Source: Chrysoperla carnea
Lineage: Eukaryota > Arthropoda > Insecta > Neuroptera > Chrysopidae
Length of the DNA: 64,000 nucleotides
Reading direction: 5' to 3'
Assembly (NCBI RefSeq): GCF_905475395.1
Contig: NC_058337.1
Location: 12,264,983 to 12,328,982, forward strand
The position numbers were made by a program, and so were the translations under genes. This document shows, piece after piece, positions 1-12,299 of the stretch (position 1 is the first letter of the stretch; each line of letters opens with the position of its first letter). The notes beneath the pieces were generated by a model, which had not been told where the DNA came from, made no database searches, and saw nothing but the letters and a program-made list of their open reading frames with translations.

Positions 1-348
1 TATCTCGGAGACTATTATTTTTACAAAATTTACTCGTATCTCTTTGTTTTCATTTACTCATCGTACCGCAGCCAAATTTGACGTCCGCATACAATTTTTG
101 TATGACGCTCTTTTTTATGTTAATTTTCAGTTTCATTGAAATTATTATTTTTGATTGTATCAATTATCTATCACCAAATTTGCATTCTTTCCCGTTTAGC
201 GTAAATGCTTTCAGCCATCAAAATATTATAATTAATTAAGCTATTACTTCGTAATTTTACAGGAGCAAAATAATATTGATCTCTTTATTTTTTGTCATTA
301 CATTATTATCGATAAAATATACGGTTTAAAATTTTTTTAATTTTACGT
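1..348. other. AT-rich sequence, no gene seen
   Basis: No open reading frame of note, RNA gene or recognisable repeat. It ends where the inverted repeat of the next element begins. Confidence 0.6.
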
Positions 349-407
349 TCTCGATTTTTGTGGTGTCTTGTTTAGTTGTTATGTAAATTATTTCGTAATG
401 TTTACTA

Positions 408-868
408 TGGATCTGGCAACAGAGTGAGAACCACCTCTCAAAGATGATTAAGAAGGTTTTTAAATGATAGATCATGATTATTAATGCGCATGTCTTAATA
501 TACAATATAATATCCTGGCGCGTATTTACAACATTATATTTGCCATTTAATAAATATTTAATAATTAAACTTTACTAACCTTACTAAGACATGTCTACTT
601 TAAAATATTTCATGCAAATAAAACAATATCTAACCATTTTTTAGAACTTTTATACAGAATTAATTCAACAAACAGTAACTATTGAAGCGGCTGACTTCCG
701 TCAATACGATCATGCGCATTGAATACCATGCTCTGTTATTGTGTTTCTCTGTCAGTTGTTTGAATATTGTATTGTTGTTTTTGTTAATCTTCTCTGTGAA
801 GGAAAAATGGACATACTTGGTATACGTTGGGCCTATCCAGTAAAATATATGATCTAAGGAATGTAGCA
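408..868 (+). repeat. Interspersed repeat family B, copy 1
   Basis: This segment is a direct repeat of 7155-7622. Shared blocks include GGCAACAGAGTGAGAACCA-like sequence, TAATATCCTGGCGCGTATTT, and later CGATCATGCGCATTGAATACCA and GTTTGAATATTGTATT, in the same order and spacing. The only open frames are short and differ between the copies, so I do not regard it as coding. Class unknown. Confidence 0.6.
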
Positions 869-907
869 TATATAGCCATAATGATTTTTACAAAATAATT
901 TATCATC

Positions 908-1400
908 AACAAGTGAAAACAAACAATTGACTGAATTAATTGTTGAAATACCATGCATAGTCATTTTGATTTCTTTATCACATAACACATACATACATGT
1001 GACACATACATAACTGATATTCAAGTATGGTACATACTATAAAATTTCCGCCTAATTGGCGCCCTCACGGGTAAACAGTGATGTTTACGAAAAAATGTTT
1101 CAAGCAAAAGTTGTTTATTTTTTGATAAGGAACATTTTTTACATTTAAACTTTTGTTCTATCTCTAACGGTTTACAAGATGGATCCTACGGATCCAAGAC
1201 CCAATTGACCTATGATGCTCATTTACGAACTCGACCTCACTTTTTACGTCCTGAGTATGCTGTAAAAATTTTAGCTCGATATCTTTTTTCGCTTTTGAGT
1301 TATCGTATACACAGGCGGACTACCGGAAATGGACTAATTAGGTGATTCTATGAACACCTATAGCAAAATTTTGTGCGTGGCATCAATATTTTTAAGCGTT
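908..1400 (+). repeat. Family A (DINE-like) copy, 3'-truncated
   Basis: Starts with the family's 5' end ACAAGTGAAAACAAACAATT and runs through the GGCGCCCTCACGGGTAAACA and CAATTGACCTATGATGCTCA blocks. It loses the 3' hairpin end after ATATTTTTAAGCGTT. The internal (GACG)n tract is reduced to almost nothing here. See 5438-6000 for the description of the family. Confidence 0.8.
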
Positions 1401-1561
1401 TTCTGCTATTCTTTCCGGCGAGTACATGTACATACTATAAGAAACATAATTATTATATTTTCCAACGTTCTCAAATCTGATAACTGGTTATCTATCTAAC
1501 ATCATAAAGCATTACGAAATAATTTACATAACAACTAAACAAGGCATCACAATATTCGAGA

Positions 1562-3435
1562 CCCGTGTTTTATATTTTTAAAACGAAGTTTTTTTGACTA
1601 ACACACGAGCTTGGGTGAGGATACGGTAACTCAAGCTTGTGTTAAAATCAGACATCCAAGCTAAAGTAAATACCAGATATTCATACTTGGCACGAACTTA
1701 TCATTCAGCTCAATTCACAAATATTTCCTCTCGGTCTAGAACCAATATTGACCCAGATTTTATTTTCTTGTAAGGGGATCTTTTCTTTGGTATAATATTA
1801 TGTTCTATTCATATGAGTTTCATATTTTTATAAGTTCAATAATAAAATAGTCTACAGTACAGAGGAATAAAGTATGAGTAGTAAAGTACATTACTAATAA
1901 CAAGAAAATGAACATTTATAAACAAACGGTTAATTTTTTCACAAATGTGCTCATTTTCTAGGTCAGTATAAGCATTCAATTTTACTAATATTTATTAAAA
2001 ATTTCTGTAAAAATTAGCAGGTTGTTGATAAATTGTCATACCCCGCTTTTGCGACATGTCGGGGGTGGAGGTCACGCCAAGCGGCCCATTATTTTTGTAG
2101 ACCACTATTATTCTCTCTTATTATATTCAATTATTTTGCATTCAAGAAAAAAGCAAGTAGTCGTTCATATTTTTTCAATATAGGTCGTTTTATTGACATG
2201 TTTTCCGTTTTCCCTTAAAAACACCCCAATTTCCAAAGTTTTCGTAAATCAAATCGTTCTAGGTTACACTGAAATCAAGCTACTCACGAAGTTTCGTAAC
2301 AGTGTTAGTCACCAAACCATACCCCCCTCTGTACTGTAGACTAATATTTCAAGAACAATACAACACAAATTTTGCTTCTCATTGATATAATTGTAACTAA
2401 CATTTATACAACTTTAAAATTTACGAAATGTGAATAAACTCCGAATATCCAGAACATCAGCAAATGCCAAATTAAATTGTACAAATAAATAATTCCTAAA
2501 ATATTACCCCTACATAAAGTTAAATATAGATGCAATTTATAAGTAGATGCGAATGGTATTAAACAAATTCGGTAAAAACATCAAATATATCAACATATAC
2601 CTACAGTAGTCAATATATTATTCGCTTTTTGATACATAAATTAATATGTACCTACTGCAAAATTAATTTAATGACAGACCTTTGATCTTAGACAAATTAA
2701 ATATAAAGAATATTATTTATGTTTATTTTTTGGTTGATCGTCAAACTTATTTTGACAAATTGATGTCCATTAAAAGATCAAAACTCGTTTTTAACTTCCA
2801 TAACAGTAGTAATAATAATGCTAGTTGAAGAGATTCTGTTTAGAGAATATAGTTTGATCTATTGTATCTAAGTTGATTCAAATGTACTCCAGAAGCTTCA
2901 TAGCTTTATTAAACTTATATTTTATTGAGTGGAGATCAGTCCATCTTCTCGTTAGGGAGAAGGGCATTCTCATTCACACACTATGGATATTCCAGTTTCC
3001 TATTCCTCATGACATAATCTACACAGGTTTTCTGTGAGAGTGATTTTGAATATATGAGTTCGCAATGGGCAGTACTAAGAAGTTAAACAAAAAACTTAAA
3101 AAACAGCTTGGTTAATTTGAAGTTTAAATGTAACAAGTGCAAAAATATGTCTGATAGTTGTATCTCAAAAACCAGATTTGAAACCACGACATAAAATTCT
3201 ATGCAACAAAAAAATGTTTAATACTTGTGTAATAATTGGTTATAAATAAATTAAAATAAAAATATAATAGGAATATAATAAAAAATCCATTGTCTATCAT
3301 TTGTTAAAGGAACATTTTTTTAAAAGTAAATTAGACTGGTGCACTGACTCTTTAAAGTTAAGGAGTACGATTTTGGCAAATCACTCCTAATAACCATTTG
3401 ATTACAGCTCTCTCTATCGAAAGTTCTATTATAAA
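1562..3435. other. Intergenic AT-rich sequence
   Basis: No convincing gene. A 61-codon open frame from 2033 lies in a short stretch of higher GC, but it has no recognisable domain. Nothing else stands out. Confidence 0.5.
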
Positions 3436-3760
3436 ACAAGTGAAACAAACAATTGACTGAGTTAATTGTTGAAGTACCATGTATAGACAGTGTTGATTAC
3501 TCCGTCACATTACACATACATACATGTCACACACATATATCACTATATATGTATATCTCTTTTCGTTTTTGAGTAATCGTGAAGACAGACGGACAGACAG
3601 ACGACGACGACAGACGACAGACAGACAATAGGAAATGGACTAATTAGGTGATTTTATGAACACCTTTACCAAAATTTTGTTCATAGCATCAATATTTTTA
3701 AGCGTTACAAACTTGGGACTAAACTTAATATACTATGTATATTTCATATACATGGTATAA
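3436..3760 (+). repeat. Family A copy with internal deletion
   Basis: Both family ends are present (5' ACAAGTGAAACAAACAATTG, 3' CATATACATGGTATAA), but the middle (GGCGCCCTC to GACCTCAC blocks) is missing. The internal microsatellite here is a mixed GACA/GACG tract (about 3590-3630). Confidence 0.8.
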
Positions 3761-4576
3761 AAAACTGATAAATTTAAAATTGTTATGTTTTAACCACATG
3801 ATATTATACAATGACATTACTTCTTCTATATTTATGGATGTAAAGAAAAGGTTTGAAATATGTTTTTTTTTCGTAAAATGTAATTTTTTTATTGATTTTA
3901 TGAACATCCGACAAGATACAGAAATGTATTTAATTTATTGGCCAAAGTCAATGTCCTTCAATTATTTTTGTAACGTAATCCCATATCATTCTTGGTTATT
4001 GTATTCTATTTTTACGTGGTTAAAATACTATAATTAATATCTTCCTTAAGCAAAACAGTTAAAAAAGTTAATGACCTTATATGCCATATCCATTATCTCT
4101 TTGTAAAAAATAATTTAGTGGGATGGCATAAAAATACTTTTGAAGAGTATAATATCTTGACTAATATTCTGAAGATACTTTTGAATACATAATATTTTAT
4201 CAGGCTAAAAGTGCAAGGTCTTCACTAGACTAGTTTACTTCGAACCTGTTTCCGTAATTAATTCGTAAAACGTATAATACTTTTGTTTTAAAAAACAAAA
4301 GTAAATGAAATAATTCATAACAATACCTTGTAAATCATTTTAAAAATGTTCAGTTTTATTTTTTTTATTACTTTTGTCATTGAATATAATTACATATTGT
4401 GTAAATGTTTATTCAAGGTATGCACGTCGTAAAATAAAAAGCTGATATTTAAAACAAATATCTTATAGAAATGTACCGGTCTGACAAGTCAGATTTGATT
4501 GAGAATGGGGTGAGAACAGAAATTTATCTAAATTTGTATTACATTTTAATTCATGAAAAAAAATTTTAGTTATAAA

Positions 4577-4763
4577 AACAAGTGAAAACAAACAATTGAC
4601 TGAGTTAATTGTTGAAATACCATGTATAGACAGTGTTGATTACTGCCACATTACATATACATATTTGTCACAAACATATAACTGATATACCCATATTTTT
4701 AAGCGTTTCAAACTTGGGACTAAACTTAATAAACCTTGGAATATGTCATATACATGGTATAAT
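4577..4763 (+). repeat. Family A copy, large internal deletion
   Basis: Only about 100 bp of the 5' end and about 75 bp of the 3' end remain, joined near 4690. It shows that both termini can persist after loss of nearly the whole interior. Confidence 0.75.
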
Positions 4764-5119
4764 AACGAAATTTTGTATAAAAGGCACCAAAAATTAATAT
4801 ATCAATGGTCGGCGGTTTCTCTGAAAATAAATAAGTGTCAAAGTCGATTCAAATTGACAAAAATTAACGAAAAGTAATAAATACCTAGATACAGTCATAA
4901 AAATGTGATCAAATGAATAAAAAAAAGAAAAACATGAGAAACAAACAAGCGGGCGGTTTTAATAAATAGACATAGTTCAAAACTGTTAAGGGTTGCTAAT
5001 TTAACGAGCTACCCCAAAAACACCCTTATACGTCATTAAAAGTCTAAAATTTTTTATTTCGGCGGTTATATTTTTATGTAAGTTAAAAGAGGGGGTGGTG
5101 AAAATTAAATCAGTTTTAT

Positions 5120-5425
5120 CATAAATTCAAGATCAGCAAACCCAAAAACCCCCTTATACGGCATAAAAAGTCTTATCTTGCAAAAAAATGGTATAATTCA
5201 TTTTGAGAGTCTTTCAGATCCCCAAAAGGAAGGGGGAGATGCATAAACCAGTTTATTCATAGAAATATCTAGAATGTCAGGTTACTTTAACATTTTGACC
5301 TTTTTAAAACCTTTTATAAGTTATCTTATATACTTTACAATATAAACTAAAATGTTCCGCTTTAAACCATATAGTCTTTTTTTAGGATAATTTTCTGAAG
5401 CCAATGCAAAAAACCGCAAAGTAAA
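5120..5425 (+). repeat. Interspersed repeat family D, copy 1
   Basis: Shares ordered blocks with 24340-24670: AGATCAGCAAACCC-like sequence followed by CCCCTTATA, a GGTTACTTTA block, then TTTAAACCATATAG and TTTTCTGAAGCCAA. No coding potential. A related but weaker block lies at about 5005-5060. Confidence 0.55.
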
Positions 5426-5437
5426 TACATAGAGCAA

Positions 5438-6000
5438 ACAAGTGAAAACAAACAATTGACTGAGTTAATTGTTGAAATATCATGCATAGTCAGTGTTGAT
5501 TTCTTTATCACATTACACATACAAACATGTGACACATACATAACTGATAATCAAGTATAGTACATAATATAAAATTTCCGCCTAATTGGCGCCCTCACGG
5601 GTAAACAGTGATGTTTACGAAAAAATGTTTCAAGCAAAAGTTGTTTAATTTTTGATAAGGAACATTTTTTACATTTAAACTTTTGTTCTATCTCTAACGG
5701 TTTACAAGATGGGTCCTACGGACCCAAGACCCAATTACCCTATGATGCTCATTTACGAACTTGACCTCACTTCTTACGTCCTGAGTACGCTGTAAAAATT
5801 TCAGCTCGATATCTTTTTTTGTTTTTGAGTTATGTCCGTGTCCACAGACGGACGGACGAACGGACAACCGGAAATGGACTAATAAGGTGATTTTATGAAC
5901 ACCTATGACAAAATTTTTTCCCTGCATCATTATTTTTAAGCGTTAAAAACTTGGGACTAATCTTAATATATTATGTATATTTCATATGTACATGGTATAA
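5438..6000 (+). repeat. Family A (DINE-like) repeat, near full length
   Basis: This is the reference copy for the dominant repeat of the window. Order of parts: 5' end ACAAGTGAAAACAAACAATT, which contains a small palindrome (CAATTGACTGAGTTAATTG); a block around GGCGCCCTCACGGGTAAACA; TTTGTTCTATCTCTAACGG; the palindrome GGGTCCTACGGACCC; GACCTCACTT; a short GACG microsatellite; AACCGGAAATGGACTAAT; AAGCGTTAAAAACTTGGGAC; and a 3' end able to form a hairpin (ATTATGTATATTTCATATGTACATGGTATAA). There is no conserved reading frame. A short internal microsatellite plus a 3' stem-loop resembles DINE-1/Helentron-associated elements; that assignment is inference. Confidence 0.85.
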
Positions 6001-6874
6001 CAATTTTTCGAAGGTAAATGATTCGTTTACTATACTATTATAATTATTTATTAGAAAACATTCTTGATAACGCCATCTAAAAATCACGTTGACTTAAAGC
6101 TGAAAATGAAAGCTGCTCTTAATTAATCGCCCTGTTATGTTTGAAAATATGTACACATACATTATAAATATGAAAACCAGTGAGTTTTTTTTTTGTAAAA
6201 TAATACCTTTTATACAGGTGAGGAATTTAGGGACTATAGACCTTTTCTCGGAAACAGATCGTGTATTATGTGTGTGTGTGTGCGAGATTTTAGAAAATAT
6301 TTAAAAATCAATAACACTTTAAAAAATTACAAAAGTTACATCTCAATTCATATTGACGAGTAAAAGCTTAAATTTTGATTTTGATCATTCATTTGTTTTA
6401 AGTTTATAGTTTATTGACTCGCTGCAGAGACTCATCAAACACATCAGAAATGCGTGACGCTTATTTTTTAACTCATTTTAACCTTGCTTGAAAGAAAATG
6501 AAAAATTATTTTTTTTTATTTACAATGCTGTCTAAAAACTCGTTTACATGGTTCACTATCAATAAATAGTTCATTGTGCCGAAAGACCTAGCTATCGAAT
6601 GGTACCCACATCGCGCTTATTACTATATTACAATTAAATAACTTATATTTTGATTTATCCATATTCCAAAAGATGCTAAATTATTCCAGTTACAGTGGAA
6701 TAATTATAAAAGACTTCATAAATTTCACATGTGCTTTGTGAATCTTACTTCCAGTCTCAATTTTTTGAAACTGTCGATACATCTTGATCAAATACAAAAT
6801 TTGGATTTTGTTTAAAAATTGTAATGACTCATTTTCTATCTAAACATACAATATTCTGTTATTCTAAGACTGGC
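6001..6874. other. Intergenic AT-rich sequence with short (TG)n
   Basis: No gene seen. A short TG dinucleotide run lies at about 6268-6282. Confidence 0.5.
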
Positions 6875-7118
6875 CACACATTGTAAAAATTTCTCATAAA
6901 AAATTTTATACGAAAATCTGATACACGCCCATCAGAAGTTCTAACAAAAAAAATTTTATAAGAAAGTCTGCCGGTAAATAAGCAAAAGTGTATGTAAGAG
7001 AATACAAAAAATTCTTATGACTACTATCACTCACTATCAGCAATTCGTACTAGTGAATCTGATTATATCGCACATTGTCAGAATTTTTTATAAGAAATTG
7101 TTAAAAAAAATTGTGATA
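6875..7118. mobile_element. Probable small MITE
   Basis: The left end (about 6875-6910, ATTTCTCATAAAAAATTTTA) and the right end (about 7075-7118) are imperfect inverted copies of one another (ATTTCTTATAAAAAATTCT read on the other strand). About 245 bp, no reading frame. The AT-rich composition makes chance similarity a real alternative. Confidence 0.35.
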
Positions 7119-7154
7119 TCTGATAAGATATCAAACCTTTGAAAATTCACTACT

Positions 7155-7622
7155 GGAATTGTCAACAGAGTGAGAACCATGCCTCGAACTAGATTGACAA
7201 GGATAGTAAATGCCGAGGCCTGGTCATAATACGCATGTCTTAATATTCAAAATAATATCCTGGCGCGTATTTAAAATAAGATTATACTACTTTTAAATAA
7301 AGTTAAAACAGTACATTTTGTACAAATTACCATTTTACCATTACGAAAATTTTTTTTTCATAGAATTAACACAAAATCATCTAACAAAAATAAAATTTGA
7401 ATAAAAAAAAACAAAATTCATTTTTATGTTATAAACACATCATTGAAGCAGCTGATTCCGGTCATACGATCATGCGCATTGAATACCAGGCCTCCAAAAT
7501 GGTGTTTTCTCTGTCAGCTGTTTGAATATTGTATTTTCATCTTTGTTAATCTACTCTGTGACGCCAAAATATATATACTTGGTATACACTGGGCTTATCT
7601 ATTTAAAATATATGATCTAAGT
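7155..7622 (+). repeat. Interspersed repeat family B, copy 2
   Basis: Direct repeat of 408-868, in the same orientation. A 66-codon open frame here (7443-7643) is not conserved in copy 1 and is therefore judged fortuitous. Confidence 0.6.
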
Positions 7623-8944
7623 ATCAAACCAATCTTAAAATGACTAGTTACCTACACTCAAAGTGGATTGTAAGTATCTATGGTGCCCTCGAGAATCTAT
7701 TTGTTTTTGTTTTAAAATAGTCGAAATTTGTCGAAAAGAAGAAAAAAAACCATAACAATTTTACGTTGATATTTATAAAATTATGTTAATTTCAATAAGA
7801 TTTTTTCTGTGAAATCGGTCTTCTTTTGAAAATTCCTTGAAATACTTTATCCGTTTAAAATAAAATAATGATAATTTAGTTTTACATATTTTAAATTAAT
7901 ATATTTTACGATAAGTTGGTTTTGAAAACTTGATAACAATTAATTATATCATATTCTACACAAAACAACGTTAATTTATTAACCTGTATAACTGGACTTT
8001 ATCTTCAAATATATTGTCTTATTACCATTATACTACTATGATCCACAGTTAAATGTCTTTTATTATTAAGTAATTACTGACAAGCTGAATCTTCGTTTGC
8101 GGTTTCGTTACACAAATTTAGTACATTAAAATTGAATTAAAATGGTTTTTTCTAATAAGAAAATAATTAAATAATAAATAAAAAAAGTGGAGCTGCGGCA
8201 GCTGAAATATTAACTTAGCACTTCGCAAAGACTAGCGTTTTTTGCGACATAAAGTTGGATAATAATATTAATCAAATATGAGTTTTTTAATTATTATTTT
8301 GGATTTGTTTCAGTTTGACTTTTGTTTTTCAGGTTCTAGAAAACACAAACACGACATAAACTTAACTGCTCGTTTAGTAGAAAAGCGCCTCTAAACAGGA
8401 TTTCTGTAGAACGGCAACTAAAGACAAAATTTAATCAAAGAGCAATAGAATGGAGGGGATAGTTGTTCAATTACTTTTGTTTTGAAGTACAATACATTTT
8501 AAGTTATATTGCAGACTACAGTCTAGCCATCTGTGATTGAATTAAAAAGTTATCAGAAATCTTAGTCAGTAATGTTATATAAAAAGAAATGTTTATGTAT
8601 GGATAGAAACATTTATATGAATGTGTGGGTATAAATAAGTTGTGTAAAAATTTTTTCATACTTTTTTCAAAATTATTCCATTTAAGAGTAACTGTGTAAG
8701 AGTAACAAGAATAAAACTGTAATTTCCACATTCATTTCAGGAAACAAAAACTACAGAAAAATTATACTTTGAGATATGTGTTTATTAAATAAAAATTTAT
8801 CGGAAACTGAATCATTATTGTTTGCATCCACGTATCCTGAGATATTCGGAAGGCTTAGAATGATACTGTCGCATAGAGCCAACTGTATTGTTTACATGCA
8901 TATGAGGGAGCTTAAATTTTGTCGATAGCTGTTTTATATTCAAA
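7623..8944. other. Intergenic AT-rich sequence
   Basis: No supported gene. Reading frames of 60-70 codons on the minus strand (for example 8516-8731) have AT-biased composition and no recognisable domain. Confidence 0.5.
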
Positions 8945-9251
8945 CTAGCTTGATATCCACCTGCTTCGCTTGGTTTAAAAGTAAATACTATTAAAGACCA
9001 CCGTGTTATAGCCTTCACCTCCCTTGCTCTCACTTATCCCTCTCCCATAAATAGGGATAGTTTTACACAGGTAAAATATTGGTACAGCTTTTTTGTAAAG
9101 TGTAAAATAATCATAATTCATTCAGTATATCAAACAGATGGCCATATGTATGAGCTGTATTATTGTAGAATTTCAATAAAATCCATTTAGTAGTTTTTAC
9201 ATGAAAAAGTCTCAAACAAACAAACAACCTTAATTTCACATTTATAAAATA
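8945..9251 (-). mobile_element. Non-autonomous Helitron, 3' end CTAG at 8945
   Basis: Read on the minus strand, the element starts near 9251 with TATTTTATAAATGTGAAA, a common Helitron 5' region, then GTTTGTTTGTTTGAGAC and AAACTACTAAATGGATTT. It ends GAAGCAGGTGGATATCAAGCTAG at 8945-8967, the last four bases CTAG being the canonical Helitron 3' terminus. No coding sequence. It abuts another Helitron at its 5' end. Confidence 0.6.
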
Positions 9252-9739
9252 CTAGCTGTGAACTACCCGCTTTGCTGGGCAACATTCCCACTTTCACCCC
9301 TCCCCCCAAAATCCGTTCAGCCGTTTAGGCATGATAGAGCAAAAACCATAAAAAAATCACTAACTCAATTCAGTTTTCTGCCTACTTCCTACCCCCTAAG
9401 TACGATGACGTGATCATTTTGATCTTATATCCGTTTTAGGTAACCATCTATTACCTTACTAAATTTTATCAAAATCTGTTCAGCCGTTTAGACGTGAAAG
9501 AGCAAAAGTCCCAACAAAAACGACTAAAAATCACTAACTCAATTTAGTTATCTGCCTACTGCCTACCCCCTAAGAACGATGGCGTGATTATTTATGGCCT
9601 ATGACCATTTCTAGGTTATCATCTATCACCATACCAAATTTCATCAAAATCTGTTCAGCCGTTTAGGCGTGAAAGAGTAACAGACAGACAGACAGACAGA
9701 CAGACAGAGTTACTTTCGCATTTATAATATTAGTATGGA
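9252..9739 (-). mobile_element. Non-autonomous Helitron (488 bp)
   Basis: On the minus strand the element begins TCCATACTAATATTATAAAT at 9739, the usual 5' TC end of insect Helitrons. It runs through a (CTGT)n tract and CTAAACGGCTGAACAGATTT and ends ACAGCTAG at 9252. It therefore has 5' TC, 3' CTAG, no terminal inverted repeats and no target duplication. Internally a unit of about 165-175 bp is repeated: the block AAAATC(C/T)GTTCAGCCGTTTAG occurs at about 9308, 9471 and 9646. Confidence 0.8.
9681..9708 (+). repeat. (ACAG)n microsatellite inside the Helitron
   Basis: A near-perfect tetranucleotide run typical of the 5' part of this Helitron group. Confidence 0.9.
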
Positions 9740-10311
9740 TAGGGAATATAAAAAAAAATACGTAATATATCGTAACAATAACGGTGCTATAAGGAGAAGT
9801 TTAAAAAATTGCTTTAAATACTCTTCCATACTTTTTTAAATTTTTCCAAAGTGAATTTTTGTCAATTTTTAACAATAAAGATATTTTATATGTAAAATAT
9901 ATTAGCCTATAATTAAAAATTAAAATAATTAATATATATGTGGGATTTATAAAATTAGTGTAGAGACTAATTACATCTACTTTGTTATTATTATTTACTA
10001 ATCTTTTACACACAGTTCATGAATACATAATTAATCAAATTGGAGGTAAATGAAATATTCAAAAATATTATCTAATGCTTATTTAATAATAACAAATAGA
10101 TAAATGGATATAAATCACTTTCTTCTTTGAAAATTTGATTTACATGTTTTAAAAAGTGATCTCGATTCAATTTTTATTTAAAATATTTTTTTGCTGCAAA
10201 ATAAGCTTCGGCAAACAATAATAGTACAACCAAGCAAAAATAATTTATTTAAGTGTAAGCATGATTAGAATTTGCATTTCCAAAAATTGAATGTTTATAA
10301 TTTTGTTATAC
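9740..10311. other. Intergenic AT-rich sequence
   Basis: No gene or repeat recognised. Confidence 0.5.
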
Positions 10312-10880
10312 TTTTTATACCATGCATATATGAAATATACATAGTATAATAAGTTTAGTCCCAAGTTTGTAACGCTTAAAAATAATGATGCTAGGAAAAA
10401 AATTTTGTCATAGGTGTTCATAAAATCACCTAATTAGTCCATTTCCGGTTGTCCTTCCGTCCGTCCGTCCGTCTGTGGACACGATAACTCAAAAACGAAA
10501 AAAGATATCGAGCTGAAATTTTTACAGCGTACTCAGGACGTAAAAAGTGAGGTCAAGTTCGTAAATGAGCATCATAGGCCAATTGGGTCTTGGGTCCGTA
10601 GGACCCATCTTGAAAACCGTTAGAGATAGAACAAAAGCTTAAATGTAAAAAATGTTCCTTATCAAAAATTAAACAACTTTTGTTTGAAACATTTTTTCGT
10701 AAACATCACTGATTACCCGTGAGGGCGCCAATTAGGCGGAAATTTTATAATATGTACTATACTTGATTATCAGTTATGTATGTGTCACATGTTTGTATGT
10801 GTTATGTGATAAAGAAATCAACACTGACTATGCATGGTATTTCAACAATTAACTCAGTCAATTGTTTGTTTTCACTTGTT
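10312..10880 (-). repeat. Family A copy, near full length
   Basis: Minus-strand copy with both ends. The 3' hairpin end is at 10312-10350, the (CCGT)n tract at about 10458-10475, and the 5' end (AACAAGTGAAAACAAACAAT on the minus strand) at 10880. Confidence 0.9.
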
Positions 10881-11428
10881 AATTATAGGTTTTTACAAAT
10901 TAAATATAATATTTTATAAAGATTTATGAAACTTATGTTACCTAAAATATTTTTTGCAACATAACAATTGCATATAATTATTTCAATAAAATCCGATATT
11001 CTTATGATCTCAAAATATTAGTGTTACGCAGTCAAATTCTACATTAAAATCGCAAAACGCGATGTAAAACTGTTTTGCAAGCAAAAAAAAAGTTGCCTCA
11101 CAGTTTCGAGGTTTTTTCAGTTTATCACATATCACGCAAGTATAGCACAAGTTTTTTTGCTTGATTTAGTTTTACACTCCCTACAGGGCCCAAATAACAT
11201 ACCAAAAAAGCAACTTTGCATCACCTTCCGGCCGCCGTAGGTACTCATTTGCAAAAATTAAAAAAACTTTTCGCAGTATTTTCTAGAAGACTTTTTTTGT
11301 TTTTTTTTCTATATTTTTTAAGGCTTACCAATTGAAGCTACCCATAAATTTTCATCTCTCTATTTTCTATACTTTGGAGAAAATGGACTCCAAAGTTTTG
11401 CCGTAATTTGTCCCATAACGAGAAAGCA

Positions 11429-11530
11429 TTGATGTTACGAAAAATTGTTTTAAACAAAAGTTGTTAATTTTTTTAAAAGGATCATTTTTACATTTACTGT
11501 TTTTCTACCACTAACGATTTAACCTAAGCA
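11429..11530 (+). repeat. Diverged family A fragment
   Basis: Shows GATGTTACGAAAAATTGTTT, AAACAAAAGTTGTTAATTTT and a degraded CTACCACTAACGATTTA block in family A order. The flanks are not family A. A minus-strand fragment of the same region lies at about 12780-12851. Confidence 0.5.
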
Positions 11531-12299
11531 AAACTCAAAATTCGTAACATTTCTGAAAACCTAAGTTTTTCATCCATCATATCTCAAAAACTATTAGGCA
11601 TACGGATCTGTGGGTTAGCTGAAATTATTAAGAATTTAATATATTTTCAAAATGATAATAACAACTAATGTCAAAGCTCATAGTTTTTAAAAAGAGCTGC
11701 AAAAACTGAAAAAAGGACCGAATATTTTGCAGTTTTTCACGGATTACGCAGGTTTTTCAAGCTATCTTAATCTATACTTAACTTAGTCTTAAAAGAAAAG
11801 ACGCAAGTTTTCGCAAGATTTTTTTTCAGTACAGTAAAAAATTCTTGGATTGTTAGCTGCAAAACATTTGGGTGTAGTATTTTTGGATATTACATACTTC
11901 ACCCACAATGGATATTTCAATGATTCAATCAATAAAACCAATATTATATATTTTTATATAGTTTTCAAGACAATATAAATATACCTACATTTTTTATTAC
12001 CACACCTATGATATAAGCAAAAAAAATGTGATGTTGGAACATTTAGGTCAAATAATTGAATATGCAAAATTTAAAAGAAAACCTTTCACTATTGGTGATT
12101 TTTGCAAATCATATCAACTATTTTAAAAATTTGCATTTTGCAAATTTTCTTAAGACAATTTTGATCAAACCATAACCCTTATACTTCTTATGCCTTAGTG
12201 GATTAGCGAATTAAGGAAATTTATAAAATATTCATTAATGTATAGCTGCAAATTTATAGAGAGTAACTTTTTGGAGCAATGAAAAAATCGAAAACGCAT

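Larger units (their letters stand above)
349..1561. mobile_element. 1.2-kb region bounded by ~60-bp inverted repeats (composite element)
   Basis: Positions 349-408 and 1500-1561 are inverted copies of one another; the shared core includes TTTAGTTGTTATGTAAATTA. They bracket a copy of repeat family B (about 408-868) and a 3'-truncated family A copy (about 908-1400). This looks like the terminal inverted repeats of a non-autonomous DNA element that carries or collected other repeats. No transposase reading frame lies between the arms. Whether the second family B copy at 7.2 kb lacks these arms bears on whether they belong to one unit, and there I do not see them. Confidence 0.55.
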
